A stretch of 64,000 bases of DNA from Kalmusia sp. IMI 367209 (GCA_027946365.1 JAPEUQ010000014.1:992001-1056000), one strand, 5' to 3'. Positions 20,729 to 32,835 are shown, counted from the first letter of the stretch. Notes: generated by a model not told the origin, from the letters alone. A program made the numbers and translations.

Positions 20729-23700
20729 ATGGCTCGCGGTCAGAGCGACGACATCGAGCGCAATGCCTCGGTCGCGACGCGCTCCAAGTCCATCGTGTCG
20801 CTGACTGCCTTCGAGGGCATGGACGAGTACTCGGCCCTGCAGAAGTACATTCAGTTTTACCGCGACCCCAGGTCTTCTGGTGCTGCGCACGAGGAGGCTG
20901 CCCCCTCCAAGAAGCCCTGGTGGAAGTTTTGGGGCTCCAGCGGCAAAGCCGTAGCTGGCCCTGACCCTGCGACCGTCCCCGATGAGGTACGCGCCCAAAA
21001 GAGCTCCAATCCCTCTCCCCGTAGCCCATTGGGCAGCCTGCTGACTTTTCGCCGCTGTAGATGCTCAATACCGATATCCGCCAGGGTATCACCACCCACG
21101 AGGTCGACAACCGACGCAAGCGCTTCGGCTTCAACGAGCTTGCGACGGAAAAGACTAATCTGCTCAAGCAATTCCTCAGCTACTTCCAAGGTCCTATTCT
21201 CTATGTTATGGAAATCGCCGCACTTTTGGCCGCCGGTCTTGGCGACTGGGTCGATTTCGGTGTCATCTGCGGTATCCTGCTTCTCAACGCCCTTGTCGGT
21301 TGGTATCAAGAAAAGCAGGCTGCCGATGTCGTAGCCAGTCTCCGTGGTGATATTGCGATGAAGGCTACCGTCGTTCGCGACGGCGGCGAGCAGACCATCC
21401 TGGCCCGCGAAATCGTTCCCGGTGATATTGTACGTTTCTGGTGCCATTGAGCCACCGTTCGACCGCTAACAGCTGCAGGTCATTGTGGAAGAAGGTCAGA
21501 CGGTCCCGGCCGACGTGCGCCTGATTTGCAACTACGATGCGCCCGAGGATTTCGAGAAGTATCTTCAGATGAAGGAGGAGGATCTGTTTGACGACTCATC
21601 TGACCCCGACGACGAGAAGGACGACGCTGAGCTCGAGGAGGAGCGCCCCATCTCCCAGGGTCACTCCCTCATCGCTACCGACCAGTCTGCCATCACCGGA
21701 GAGTCTCTCGCTGTCGACAAGTACATGGGCGAAGTCGCTTACTATACCACCGGTTGCAAGCGTGGCAAAGCCTACGGTATCGCTCTGACTTCGGCCAAGC
21801 ACTCTTTCGTCGGTCGCACTGCTTCTCTCGTCCAGGGAGCCAAGGACCAAGGTATGTGGCAAAGCTCCAATGCACAGGAATCAGGAGTGGCGTCTAACTC
21901 ATTGTTCCAGGTCATTTCAAGGCTATCATGAACTCCATCGGTACCGCGCTTCTCGTCTTGGTCATGTTCTTCATCCTCGCCGCTTGGATCGGTGGTTTCT
22001 TCCGTCATCTCGGCATCGCCACGCCTCGCGGTGGTGCTGAGGGCTCCACCACGCTTCTCCACTACGCTTTGATCCTTCTCATCGTCGGTGTCCCCGTCGG
22101 TCTTCCCGTCGTCACCACCACCACTCTCGCCGTCGGTGCTGCATACCTCGCTAAGGAAAGGGCTATCGTGCAGAAGCTCACTGCCATTGAGTCGCTCGCT
22201 GGTGTGGACGTTTTGTGCTCTGACAAGACCGGTACCCTCACTGCCAATCAGCTTTCCATTCGTGAGCCCTATGTCGCTGAAGGTCAGGATGTCAACTGGA
22301 TGATGGCTGTCGCTGCCCTCGCTTCTTCCCACAACCTCAAGTCTCTCGATCCCATTGACAAGGTCACCCTGCTCACCATCCGCCGTTACCCCAAGGCTCG
22401 TGAGATCCTCAACCAGGGCTGGAAGACCGAGAAGTTCACCCCCTTCGACCCCGTCTCTAAGCGCATTACCACCGTCTGCCACATGGGCGGCGACAAGTAT
22501 GTCTGCGCCAAGGGAGCTCCCAAGGCCATCCTCAACCTTTCCAACTGCGACGAGGAGACTGCCAGGCTTTTCCGTGACAAGGCTGCCGATTTCGCTAGGC
22601 GTGGTTTCCGTTCCCTTGGTGTCGCATATCAGAAGAATGGCGGTGACTGGATCCTCCTCGGTCTCCTCTCCATGTTCGACCCTCCCCGTGAAGATACCGC
22701 TCAGACCATCGTTGAGGCTCAGCAGCTCGGTGTACCCGTCAAGATGTTGACTGGTGATGCCATCGCTATCGCTAAGGAAACTTGCAAGATGCTGGCCCTC
22801 GGTACCAAGGTTTACAACTCGACTAAGCTCATCCACGGTGGTCTCTCCGGTACTACGCAGCACGACCTTGTCGAGCGTGCCGACGGTTTCGCCGAAGTTT
22901 TCCCCGAACACAAGTACCAGGTCGTCGAGATGTTGCAACAGCGTGGTCATTTGACTGCCATGACTGGTGACGGTGTCAACGATGCTCCGTCGCTCAAGAA
23001 GGCCGATTGCGGTATCGCTGTCGAGGGTTCCACCGAAGCTGCCCAGGCCGCTGCTGATATCGTTTTCCTCGCCCCTGGTCTTAGTACGATCGTGTTGGCT
23101 ATCAAGATCGCTCGTCAAATTTTCCAGCGTATGAAGGCTTATATCCAATACCGTATTGCTCTCTGCCTCCATCTCGAGCTCTACCTTGTCTCTTCCGTAA
23201 GTTGCACAGCGTCATCAATTTTGACGAACAGGAACTGACTTGCACAGATGATCATCATCAACGAGACTATCCGCGCCGAGCTCATTGTCTTCATCGCCCT
23301 GTTCGCCGATTTGGCCACCGTCGCCGTCGCCTACGATGTGAGTCGCTCTCTCTTCCCTATCATTGTAACTCGTGTTCTGACCAAGTTTAGAACGCCTACT
23401 CAGAAGAGCGCCCCGTCGAATGGCAATTGCCTAAGATCTGGGTTATCTCCGTTATCCTTGGTATATTACTTGCCCTCGGTACCTGGGTTATCCGCGGCAC
23501 CCTGTTCATCCCCAACGGCGGTATCATCCAAAACTTCGGTTCCGTCCAGGAGATTCTGTTCCTCGAAGTCGCTTTGACTGAGAACTGGCTTATCTTCGTT
23601 ACTCGTGGAGGCAAAACTTGGCCCAGTTTCCAGCTCGTCGCAGCTATTCTCGGTGTCGACGCCATGTCTACCATTTTCTGCCTGTTCGGCTGGCTCTCGG

Positions 23701-24014
23701 GTGGCTCGTACCAGACCGACCCGCCTTCCATCACTAACTTCCGCGAGGACGGCTGGGTTGACATCGTCACCGTTGTCGTTGTCTGGGCATACAGCTTGGG
23801 TGTCACCATCGTCATCGCCATGGTCTACTACATCCTCAACCGCATCCAGTGGCTCAATGACCTCGGTCGCAAGGACCGCAGCCGCAAGGATCCTGCCATT
23901 GAGAACATGATCGCAGCGCTCAGCAAGCTCTCTCTTGAGCACGGTACCGACAAGCACGGTACCCAGCGTTTTGTCCTCGCGGCCCGCGCTGCTGAGGAGG
24001 ATGATGACGAGTAG
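20729..24014 (+). CDS. PMA1: plasma-membrane H+-ATPase (P-type, IIIA)
   Basis: Six exons: 20729-20986, 21061-21429, 21479-21851, 21911-23196, 23248-23337, 23391-24014; all phases agree, product 999 residues. The enzyme pumps protons out of the cell using ATP and sets the membrane potential that drives nutrient uptake. Seen: actuator motif DQSAITGES; phosphorylation motif CSDKTGTLT (Asp about 438); nucleotide-binding KGAPKAIL; hinge MLTGDAIAIAKET and TGDGVNDAPSLKKADCG; membrane helices before and after. It is longer than the yeast and Neurospora enzymes (about 920 residues) because of an acidic insert between PADVRLICN and DQSAITGES and a longer N-terminus. The C-terminal tail ends in acidic residues without the QRVSTQHE-type regulatory end. 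Strong codon bias fits high expression. Confidence 0.97.
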
Positions 24015-26104
24015 ATATGAGATACCACGGAAGTGTAAATGCAAGTGTAAATGCATGTTTTCTTTTGTACATGTGGAGGTGATTGGATACGATGAAAGCA
24101 AAGGCGCGGCAAAGAATGGTGCCAGACCAGTTCGGGGAGCATAGGTCAGTCGGGAAAGCGCCTAATTTCTAATTTACTGTCTGAACATCGTATATTGCTA
24201 CTTTTATACCACATGATGTGTTGATAGGTCAGTGTACTGCAAGCAAGCAAAAAACAATCATTGTAAAATGAACGTCTTTCACTATGAATCCTACTGCGCA
24301 CCAAGTACCGTGTACCGTGAACCCTTTTTTTCACCACTTGTGTTGTGCGGTCCCGTGTCGTGAGCTAATCTTGCCGATGCACTCCGTCCGCTTCGCCTCA
24401 CCTTCTCCTTCATCTTTGGTCGCTTGCTTTTCCTATTGCAGTCGCCGAGGCGAGACCAGCAAGTGGATTCATTCCCTCGCCCGTTGATGCCACGCGCGCT
24501 ACGCTCCGGCGGCCAGCGGCTTACGCTCGGTCCCGATCGGTGCTGACGCGCCGGTGGGACCCGCGAACCGTGGTTCGTCGACGCGTAGGGCGGGCGGTGT
24601 GCGTGGTGGCGGCTGTTTGCTGCCGGGGAGGGTCCGCTGGGTGTCACATTCGTTCGTTCGTGAGCGAGGTGGGTGGGTGGGGATTGGGCGGATTTTCCGC
24701 GGAGAGTACGGATGGGAGTGCAGGAAGATGAACAAAAAATCTGGAAGAGGAAGAATGGGATTCAAGGGGGTTGCTATGGCCTGGTTGGAGAGACCTCATA
24801 TATCCAGGCTGGTTCGCTGTTGGTGATTTCCTAGATATTTTTGATCACGGAATTTCGCGTGGGTGGAAAGCGTTACAGCGTTACATTTACGAATGCTACT
24901 ACGGGGGGGTAAGCATTGAGACGATGTCTAAATAGATGATTTAGACGATCTAAGCCTCTACTGTCATGGCGTAGACTATCAGCACGTAAATCTATGCGGT
25001 ATTTACGGCAAACTCTACTATGAGAAGCATACGCTATTAGCTGAAAATGTATCATATTGGCGGTCCTGCAGACATACGTGGTCCGGTGCTCTCCGCGGAG
25101 AACAGCCGCACGATGGGGCAGATTGATGATCTTTTTGCTACACGAGCGAGGGAATGTAGTAGGGCTTGCGGAGGTCAGGTGGTATTGACGAGAGAGCTGA
25201 GATAAGATTGCCTCCAGGCGTCATGGGAAGCGGCAGAGCAGCCAATGGGTACACTAGCTGCATCGACGGGTGGGGAGATGTTGATGCAGGCCACTTTCAC
25301 GTTTTCCTGCTAGATTATTCGGGCTTGACTTGGAGGTATAACCCATTGGAGATTTTTGTTTGAAAGATGAGGCGCCTTAGTAGATTGGCTCATGTATATT
25401 TCCTACATAGTCTACTGTGGATCAAAGAAGGGCAGAGACTGCCTTGATATGTGGCTCATTGGACCCAGTGCTCAATAAATGGGGGAAATTAGATGAACAG
25501 GAGGAGCTCAATATCAAGGCTCTTTCTTATTTGAGACAGTGAAGATGTACTGTGGCTTCACTTGTCACTACGCTACGACCTACTCTACAGCAACAGGAGC
25601 TCTACGTTACCTTAGAAGAGTAAAATACGGGCAATGGTAAAAACTATTGACAGCGCTGGATCCACAGACATAGTCTGAGTTTTTATCCCAGTGCCCAACC
25701 TCGAAGCGCAGTTACATATGTGACGATTAGCCACAATGATGTGACAGTTGATGACTGGAGTTGACGATGAGTTGACGGATACCCTTCAGATCTTCAAAAG
25801 AGCCCTGCAGTTCTTCCTTGGCACCAAGTATGTATAGAACTCATGGCCAGACTACTCGAATATATTCGTTTTTTCCCTAGCTTTAAGAGTGCAGGCTAGC
25901 CTCTATTAACCCAATGAATGAAACATATCGTACAGGGCGCACCCGAGTTTCCGCTCACGCCTGAAGGAAGACTCATCAATTTTTCATCTTTTACTTCAGG
26001 TACCTGAATTCGCCACAGTCTACTTACTCACAAGGTTCTGATGCTGGCACTGACGTGCAACTCACTACTGTTCCATGCCGCGCTAGTGAGTTCTGTTCCA
26101 ACCC
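24015..26104. other. intergenic region
   Basis: About 2 kb between the ATPase and the 3' end of the complex I-like gene. Short frames only, none supported. Confidence 0.6.
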
Positions 26105-26685
26105 TCACTTCCGATACCACATCCTCGTCACCTTGGTGCGCCTCATCTTCTTCTGTAGCTGGAAGATGCCATACAGCAAAGCTTCAGCAGTCGGCGGACA
26201 TCCAGGCACATATATATCCACAGGAATGATGCGATCCACGCCTCGCACCACACTGTAACTGTAGTGGTAGTATCCGCCCCCATTCGCACAGCTCCCCATG
26301 CTGATGACCCACTTGGGGTCGGGCATCTGGTCGTAGCATAGACGCACCGCCGAGCTCATTTTGTTGGTGACTGTGCCCGCAACGATCATCACGTCTGCTT
26401 GGCGGGGAGAGGCGCGGAATATGATGCCTAGGCGGTCTTGATCGTAGCGGGGGGTGGAGCAGTGCATCATTTCGATTGCGCAGCAGGCGAGGCCGAAGCT
26501 GAGGGGCCAGAGGGAGGATTGTCGGGCCCAGTTGACTATCTGATCCGAACTTGTTCTGGAGCTGTGAGTGGATGGCTTGCTTGATATGTATGAAGCTCTT
26601 ACAAAACATGCTCAATTATGGAAGTGCTTGCTCGAGTGGTCGTGGGAAGGTTGGGTTGAGGTCGGCTTGCGGTCGTAGTGTACAT
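26105..26685 (-). CDS. complex I 20-kDa subunit (PSST/NDUFS7/NuoB-like), short copy
   Basis: Two proposed exons, 26685-26603 and 26561-26105, with a 41-nt intron (GTAAGA to ACAG); phase agrees, product about 179 residues. The second exon is unmistakable: [20 protein letters not shown], the tandem Cys of [49 protein letters not shown] and [19 protein letters not shown], ending MWYRK. All four N2-cluster cysteines are kept. The family carries cluster N2 next to the ubiquinone site. The Thr/Ser-rich first exon could be a mitochondrial presequence, but the conserved stretch normally just before the DQIVNW segment is missing or replaced. Several substitutions in otherwise invariant stretches ([17 protein letters not shown]) suggest a diverged paralogue rather than the housekeeping gene. 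The exon 1 model is less certain than exon 2. Confidence 0.82.
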
Positions 26686-27068
26686 TCGCTTCGAGGCAAA
26701 GATTGACGAGTCGGTATCTTGTGTACTCGCGACAAGTGAGCGAATTGGGTGTGGAGATAAACTTGCTCGTTGTTGCAGTAAAGCTTACAAGTCGAGTCAG
26801 TATGGATGTAGGATGTAGTGAAGTCGTATCATACCATAGTGAAAGCAACGCTTCCAAGCGCTTTGCTGCATAGACATGTGGATGTTGCCTTTCGAACCTA
26901 GGAACTATTCACTGACCAGAGACATCATATCCGCAAAGTATAAGATGAGGTGGGTGCGAGTCACGTGTGGCACCCTTTCAGGAAAGGCGGCTTTAAAGAT
27001 GTTCGGAGAAAACCCACACTCGGGGAAAACCCACTCTGTGAAAGCCCATCCAACAGTACTGTATCACA
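26686..27068. promoter_or_regulatory. divergent intergenic region
   Basis: 383 bp between the start codons of the complex I-like gene and the transcription factor. It must contain both promoters. No clear TATA box. Confidence 0.4.
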
Positions 27069-29101
27069 ATGCCAGAAGTCGACCCAGAACAGCACACAAC
27101 TGCGAAGAACCAGTGCATACTCTGTCAGAAGTCCTTCTCGACTAGCAGTCATTTGCGGCGTCACGAAAGAAGCCGTGAGTCGCACTTCTACATGGACTTA
27201 TGAACTTTCCAAAACGGCCATAGACTCTCGCGATCGATCGTACAAATGCCACTTTTGTAAACGTGTATTTCACCGTCAGTGAGTAGTTGTGAAAGTTTGA
27301 ATACGGTGATATCCAGCGGTAACTATCGTCGCAGCGATGCCCTTCGGAGGCACTTCAGAACGTGTTCTGAAAGAGGATTCAACGAATTACCTGCATCCAT
27401 ACGGGGTAGGAAGCGTCATTCATGCGATATATGCTACTTAAAGAAAGTCCAGTGTGATGGAAAGCATCCCTGCGGGTGTTGCTCATCGAGCCAAGTTGAG
27501 TGTTCTTACTCGCACGTGAATCTCAGTGCCGCAGAGTCGACTTTGGATCGTGCGCTCGCGGGACGTCGCGTTCTGAATCCTAGTGGCCCTAGATTTGCCA
27601 ATCATGAGCGATTTCCGGTATCATTTTTGCTCAACTACACGGATCCATCTTTCGAATCAATCGTGTATGCGTTTGCTGCTTCGGGAGCGCACGTTGAAGC
27701 CGTTTTTGATGGAGAAGCCGGAGCTCTGTTCTCTGATACATATCCGGATCCCACTGTTGACTACACTGCTTATTCTAGACCAAGTTCAAATTTAGCGGCC
27801 CGAACACCCGCAATCGAAGCTCGCATTGATGAGCTCGTTTCTCAACTCGCTGCTCAACACACGCTAAGCCCTGACCCACAACATCTCACGACTATCGGTT
27901 TCCCAATGACTATTGCCAGAACAGTCTTTACTGTGGAAACACTAACGGAGTATGTTTCCGCTTACTTCAACTATTTCCATCCGCACTTTTCTTTTATTCA
28001 TCGGCCAACATTCAGTACTCAAGATGCTTCTCTGCCATTGTTACTTGCTGTCGCGCTAGCCGGATCAGCTCAATGCCCTCCCAGAGATGATACTTTGTCG
28101 GCTCGTTGCCTTTCTTTCTTAGCGGCGGAGTACATCTTCGGGCGGTTGCATAAAATAGTGTTCCAGAGCGCGCAAGCAGGCAAGGATGCCATCGAGACCA
28201 TCCAAGCCGCTTTGGTCATCAATGCATTGCAATACAGCTCAAACGATAAGAAAACTCGTTTGAGGGGTCTTTATTACGAGTTTCCAAGACTTATTGCCTC
28301 AGTAAGATCGCTTGGTTTCATAGGATCGAGGCGTACGAGGCGCCTAAAAGCCACTGATTGGGAAGACTTTATTGCAGAAGAAACGAAAATCAGGTACAAA
28401 ATCTCCCATACACGTGAACTTGGCTCGAACGGCTTACATATACAGGCTAGTAGCCGCAGCCTTCTTTGCCGGCTGTATAAACACCCTCTCCTTCAACACT
28501 GTCCCACAAATAACAGTGTCCGAGATGATGGGAGATCTCCCGTGCGCGGACGCGCTCTTTGAAGCTACAACACCAGCTGAATTTGCACAATTAATCGACA
28601 CGCCAATTGCTTCCCAGACCACTAGTCTAACATTGCAGGATTGGGTCTCATTGTATCTACAAGAAGAGAGCTGGCCTGGGCCTGAAGATGCTTGCTTCGC
28701 GCCAGTCGAGCCAAAGCATTTGATGATACATATCCTTGGTTCGTGTCCGATCTAGCTCAGCAAGCCTCGTCATTACTAACCGCACTAAAGCCCTCCATTC
28801 CATCGTCTACACAGCGCGAACCGGGCTCCTGGCTACTTCCTCCTACGAAACGCTCTTACGTGCGACGAATCGATGGAAAGAGCTCCACGAGACTGTGCAT
28901 GCGAGAAACATCACAGGACAAGGACAGCTAATTGGATTCATGAAGTACAGCGTTGAGCTGTGGTGGCTGGCGCAGAAGCTTCTTGAGTTGGCGCGATGTG
29001 ATGACGTTCAGAGTCGATATCTGGCAGGCATTCCGACGGACTCCCTTGGGGACTTACGTGAATTTTTACAAGCTTATGCAGATATCTCGGAACATTCATA
29101 G
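27069..29101 (+). CDS. transcription factor with two C2H2 fingers and a Zn2Cys6 cluster
   Basis: Five exons: 27069-27174, 27224-27278, 27335-28393, 28446-28738, 28791-29101; all phases agree, product about 607 residues. Finger 1: Cys16, Cys19, His32, His36, with the last His made by splicing. Finger 2: Cys44, Cys47, His60, Cys64. A GAL4-type cluster follows as C-x2-C-x6-C-x5-C-x2-C-x6-C (Cys84 to Cys110), starting CDICYLKKVQC. The region from about 230 (SAYFNYFHPHFSFIHRPTFS) matches the start of the fungal transcription factor middle domain. This C2H2 plus Zn2Cys6 combination is a known ascomycete architecture. The fourth intron has a weaker GTTCGT donor but a clear ACTAAC branch point. It is divergent from the complex I-like gene, which may be a target (inference). 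Confidence 0.9.
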
Positions 29102-29600
29102 TGTGCAGAAGGAAAATTCCTGCACTTAGCAGAGGTGGCGTTGAATGTTTATAGGGGAGCTTATGAAAGTGATCAATCTGTTGATCTTAAAGCTAGAGAT
29201 CAGCGAATTGACGTGGTTACGAGCATTTTGTCTTGTTGAACTCGTTTGTACATACAACATCACCGTCAATACCGGACGCTCTAGATAATAACGTCAAACT
29301 TGAACTCATTCGCGCCTATTGGATCCTTTCGCACGACCGTTAATATGCTGCAAATGCACGATATCTATCCCGCCATGAGCATGTTCCATATACAATACGC
29401 ATATGCATCCATCTATCAACACGCCGTCAAGAATCCTACCGGGATATCATCCCAAATCCCGAAAACGCCAAAAATCGAACGATGTCCAGGTATCAAGTTC
29501 TCAAGAACATCACATCTCATCATCACGCAACACTTCTCCTGACAAGCTTCCTCCTACACCTGGTCAGCCATCTCTCAATAATAAAGACAAGAAGAAATAC
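29102..29600. other. intergenic region between convergent genes
   Basis: 3' flanks of the transcription factor and the coiled-coil protein. Nothing else supported. Confidence 0.6.
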
Positions 29601-32354
29601 TCACGAAGCAGCCCACCCCCTGCTCTTCGGCCTTGCGCTTTCGGCATTATCTTCTCCCGCTGCTCCCGCCGCCGCCGTAGAGGACGTCTTCGGCCTCGCG
29701 TCTGAGTAATACCTCTTTGCCTCTTTCGCCTCCTTAGCCATCTTCGCCTCTGCCAGCGATGAGGATGGTGCGGCTGACGTCCTTGGCCGCTCCTGTTCCT
29801 TCCTCGCCTTGCCACTTCTCTTTTTCACATCTTGAGGTTCCGTAGGTGCCGCAGTCTTCGGACGCATAAGCGCGTTCTTATCTTTCGGCATGAGAGCCGT
29901 CTTCGGCCGAGGACTTTCTTCCAGTGTCGCTCTTTCCTGCTCATCAAGATCGTCTTTCCGAGTGATTTTCCGCATCAGGCCCTTCAGCGTAAGACTCTTG
30001 TGCCGCTTATGCCGTAACTCCGCAGGCGGCACATCGTTGGATATCATACTCAGACGATTCAGAGTTGGTTGGCGGATGTGCCGCTCGGGCGTGCCTTGAA
30101 TGCTAGTGCTGGTGGTGGGAGTAAGTGGAGCGATGGAGATGGGGCGTGCGGGGAAGGGAGGATCATCTTCGTTGGAGGTAGAAATGGGAATGGGAGGAAT
30201 TGGGTCCGAGGGGATGATGGTAGGAGGATCGGTGATGAGTGTAGCCCCACTAGAGCGCGCGGACGTGTGGTGTTCGGCGGACGTAGTGCGGGTACGGGCG
30301 CGATGGAGCGCGAGGCGCTCGTGGTCAAGCATGAGTTGGTGTTTTGTAGTCTCTAGCTCCTTGACCTCCTGCTTCAGGCGCTCGTTCTCCTCCTTTAGTT
30401 CTGCAGTGGAGTTTTCTTTCTGCTTCGTGAGTTCGTCCACTTTGGCGTCCTTCTCGGCTGCAGCTTTCTTTAGGTCGTGGATAATGGCGTCTTTGGCGTC
30501 GAGTTCGTCGCGGCTTTCCTTGAGCTGGCCTTCCATACGCTGGAAGTGCACACGGTGGACGATGCTTGGCCGCGCGGTCTCCATGTCCTCATTGATGGCC
30601 TTCTCAAGTCTAAGCTGTTCGCGCAAAGCGTCGGCGGTCGACTCGGCGCTAAATATGCGGGCATTCGCTTCACGGACGCGTTTATCGAGCGCTTCAACTT
30701 CACCGTAGAGTCGTAAATTGTCTTGCTGAGCGTTGTTGAACATGGCTTCCAGCTCTTGCGCATTCTGTTCGGGAATGGTAGTCAGTTGACTAGGAAAGTT
30801 CTTCTGGCCATCGTTCTTGAGCTCTTCGATCTTGAGCGCTGCTTCGCGCAAATTTTCCTGCGTTTGCACATGATGTTGGCGTTCGTCATTGAGCGCTTGC
30901 TGCACTTCAGATGTTGCATCCCACGCCCTTCGGAGCTCAATCTGCGTGCTGTTTAAGGCTTCGCTCGTCGTAGTGGCATCCGCGAGGTCTGCTTTCAACT
31001 TCGCAATCTCACTGTCTTTCTCGTCAACCGTCTGCTCGTCTTTCTCCGTCGATTTCCTTCCCTTAACGCGCAGGAACTTGATCTGCAGCGCAGCCTGCGA
31101 ATCACTCTCCGTCGCGCTATCAACCTTGGTCTCACCACCGAACCGCGGGCTCTCTTGCCTCTCTAGAAACACAATCCTATCCTTCAAATTCTTAAGCTCA
31201 GCATCTCTCAGATCTAACGCAACCTTGTGCCGGTGGTGTATTTCCTCCAGCTTAGTCTCGCGGTCTTTGATATAGTTCTCTTTCTGCTCGTTTGCCTTGC
31301 GCAGCGCAAACAATTCAATGTCCTTCCTATAAATCACCGACTGGTGATCACGTCCCAGCGTCTGCTTCATCGTTTTCAGTTCGTCTCTCAAACTCGCGTA
31401 TTCCGCAAAAGTCTCATTCAGAGTCGCACGCGCATTTTGTAGGTCCGCCTTGGTACGCTTGAGATCCACCTCCCTCGCTTTCTCGCTGGTCTTCGACTCC
31501 GCAAGGCGTTTGAGGAGGCGATCGATCTCCGCGTCTTTGCAGCCGGCTGATAATGCGGTTGACTCCGGATTCGACGAAGAGTGCTTACGGGCCAACTTGA
31601 TGCGTTGAGGTTGAGGCGACCCGTTGATGTCCGAGCGTGCCACGACCGAGTGTGTCTGCGACAAGAGAGTTTCAACCGCCGGCCGTGAATCTGAGTCATT
31701 TACGTTGGTGATTCGTTGCAGCGCCTCGAATGACACCATGACAAAGGCTGTGACAAGCAGGTCTTGGATCGACAGCTTTTGATTTGCGATCGTTACGAGA
31801 GCTAGAACGTGCAGTGCATTTGCGATTTTCGTTTGGTGCCGCGCGGCCCATGACCTTGGATGGTTACGTATGAAAATTAGGAATGCACCAGGCAGAGTCG
31901 TGGTAATCGCCACCGAGATGAGCCGGGAAAATGGAACATGCGGAGCCCATCGATCCTCGACAATCTCAAGAAGGTGTCGCGCGTCAAAGCCCAGCCGCTC
32001 TCCAAATGAGGAGAGGATCAATATGGCATTCTTGCACGTGCCCTGCACGACTCGAACCACAAATGTCGGTGCTGGCTTGTCGCTCCATCTAGATATAGGA
32101 AGATGTAACGTCCGATGTAACGGGGATTGTGCGTCGTAAACCGATAAACCATCCGTGGCGCTTTCCATGAGCAATTGAGCTGCCGTGGAATTATTGTTGC
32201 AGAGTCCAGTAGCGCATGAAAACGACTTTCCAGTGATAAAGAGATATGTTCCAGGAAGCGCGATGATCAGTCCTGCAGCCATTGATATCGGATGGCTTTG
32301 CGCATAGTTTCGGACACTTTCTAATATTCCGCTCATGATTTCGTTGAAGGCCAC
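29601..32354 (-). CDS. membrane-anchored coiled-coil protein
   Basis: A single exon of 917 residues. Hydrophobic segments lie near the N-terminus (about 23-42, ISMAAGLIIALPGTYLFITG) and at about 143-200 (LISVAITTTLPGAFLIF and a following helix). From about 270 to 680 the sequence is a long charged coiled coil rich in E, K, A and L with heptad-like spacing. The tail (about 700-917) is disordered, rich in P, S, T and K/R, with repeated RPKTA/RPKTS motifs and an AKEAKEAKR segment. I do not recognise a family. The layout suggests an organelle-membrane tether or scaffold, an inference. The N-terminal pattern (short amphipathic start, HPIS, hydrophobic helix, P-x-Y-L) resembles the large protein at 52.8 kb. 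Confidence 0.85.
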   Translation of the reverse strand: MAFNEIMSGILESVRNYAQSHPISMAAGLIIALPGTYLFITGKSFSCATGLCNNNSTAAQLLMESATDGLSVYDAQSPLHRTLHLPISRWSDKPAPTFVVRVVQGTCKNAILILSSFGERLGFDARHLLEIVEDRWAPHVPFSRLISVAITTTLPGAFLIFIRNHPRSWAARHQTKIANALHVLALVTIANQKLSIQDLLVTAFVMVSFEALQRITNVNDSDSRPAVETLLSQTHSVVARSDINGSPQPQRIKLARKHSSSNPESTALSAGCKDAEIDRLLKRLAESKTSEKAREVDLKRTKADLQNARATLNETFAEYASLRDELKTMKQTLGRDHQSVIYRKDIELFALRKANEQKENYIKDRETKLEEIHHRHKVALDLRDAELKNLKDRIVFLERQESPRFGGETKVDSATESDSQAALQIKFLRVKGRKSTEKDEQTVDEKDSEIAKLKADLADATTTSEALNSTQIELRRAWDATSEVQQALNDERQHHVQTQENLREAALKIEELKNDGQKNFPSQLTTIPEQNAQELEAMFNNAQQDNLRLYGEVEALDKRVREANARIFSAESTADALREQLRLEKAINEDMETARPSIVHRVHFQRMEGQLKESRDELDAKDAIIHDLKKAAAEKDAKVDELTKQKENSTAELKEENERLKQEVKELETTKHQLMLDHERLALHRARTRTTSAEHHTSARSSGATLITDPPTIIPSDPIPPIPISTSNEDDPPFPARPISIAPLTPTTSTSIQGTPERHIRQPTLNRLSMISNDVPPAELRHKRHKSLTLKGLMRKITRKDDLDEQERATLEESPRPKTALMPKDKNALMRPKTAAPTEPQDVKKRSGKARKEQERPRTSAAPSSSLAEAKMAKEAKEAKRYYSDARPKTSSTAAAGAAGEDNAESARPKSRGWAAS

Positions 32355-32835
32355 GTAACAATATTTTGCACTGCGAGTTTACTCCAGGGGCGGCGAAACA
32401 AATAGAGGCACTACGGAATCCTTCCGCTTCCAAATGAACTGGCTGGGGAAATTGTAGATCCTAAAGATGACACGGTAGAGCTTTGGAGATGAAAATAGAG
32501 GAAGTCGATGGGATCGATTCCTGTTCCTTCATTGAAAATAGCAGTATAAGCTCGGTGTGAATGAAGTCGTTGTATTCGTTCTCATTGGAAGTTGACTAGT
32601 GATGCGATAAGTTGCTATGGATAACCGGAAAGATTATGAACATGTCCAATGAATGCGAAGGCCAAAGAACCTAAAGGAGAGGAAAGAAGAACAAGAGGCG
32701 CGCCGCAAAGAGACGTGGCGTGTCGAGCATACATACCAGAAACGCCCTGCTTATATGCAGCCGGAAAGGATATCGCAGCAAAAGGAAAAGGAGACTGCAT
32801 TGACCCTAAGTGCATTGGGCGAGCAGGATAACCTT
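32355..32835. other. intergenic region
   Basis: Between the 5' end of the coiled-coil gene and the 3' end of the vacuolar protease. Nothing seen. Confidence 0.6.

Noticed and set aside
21772..23172. 466-residue open frame antisense to the H+-ATPase
   Set aside because: It is the mirror of a strongly codon-biased gene; its Asp/Glu/Gly/Thr-rich sequence has no domain.
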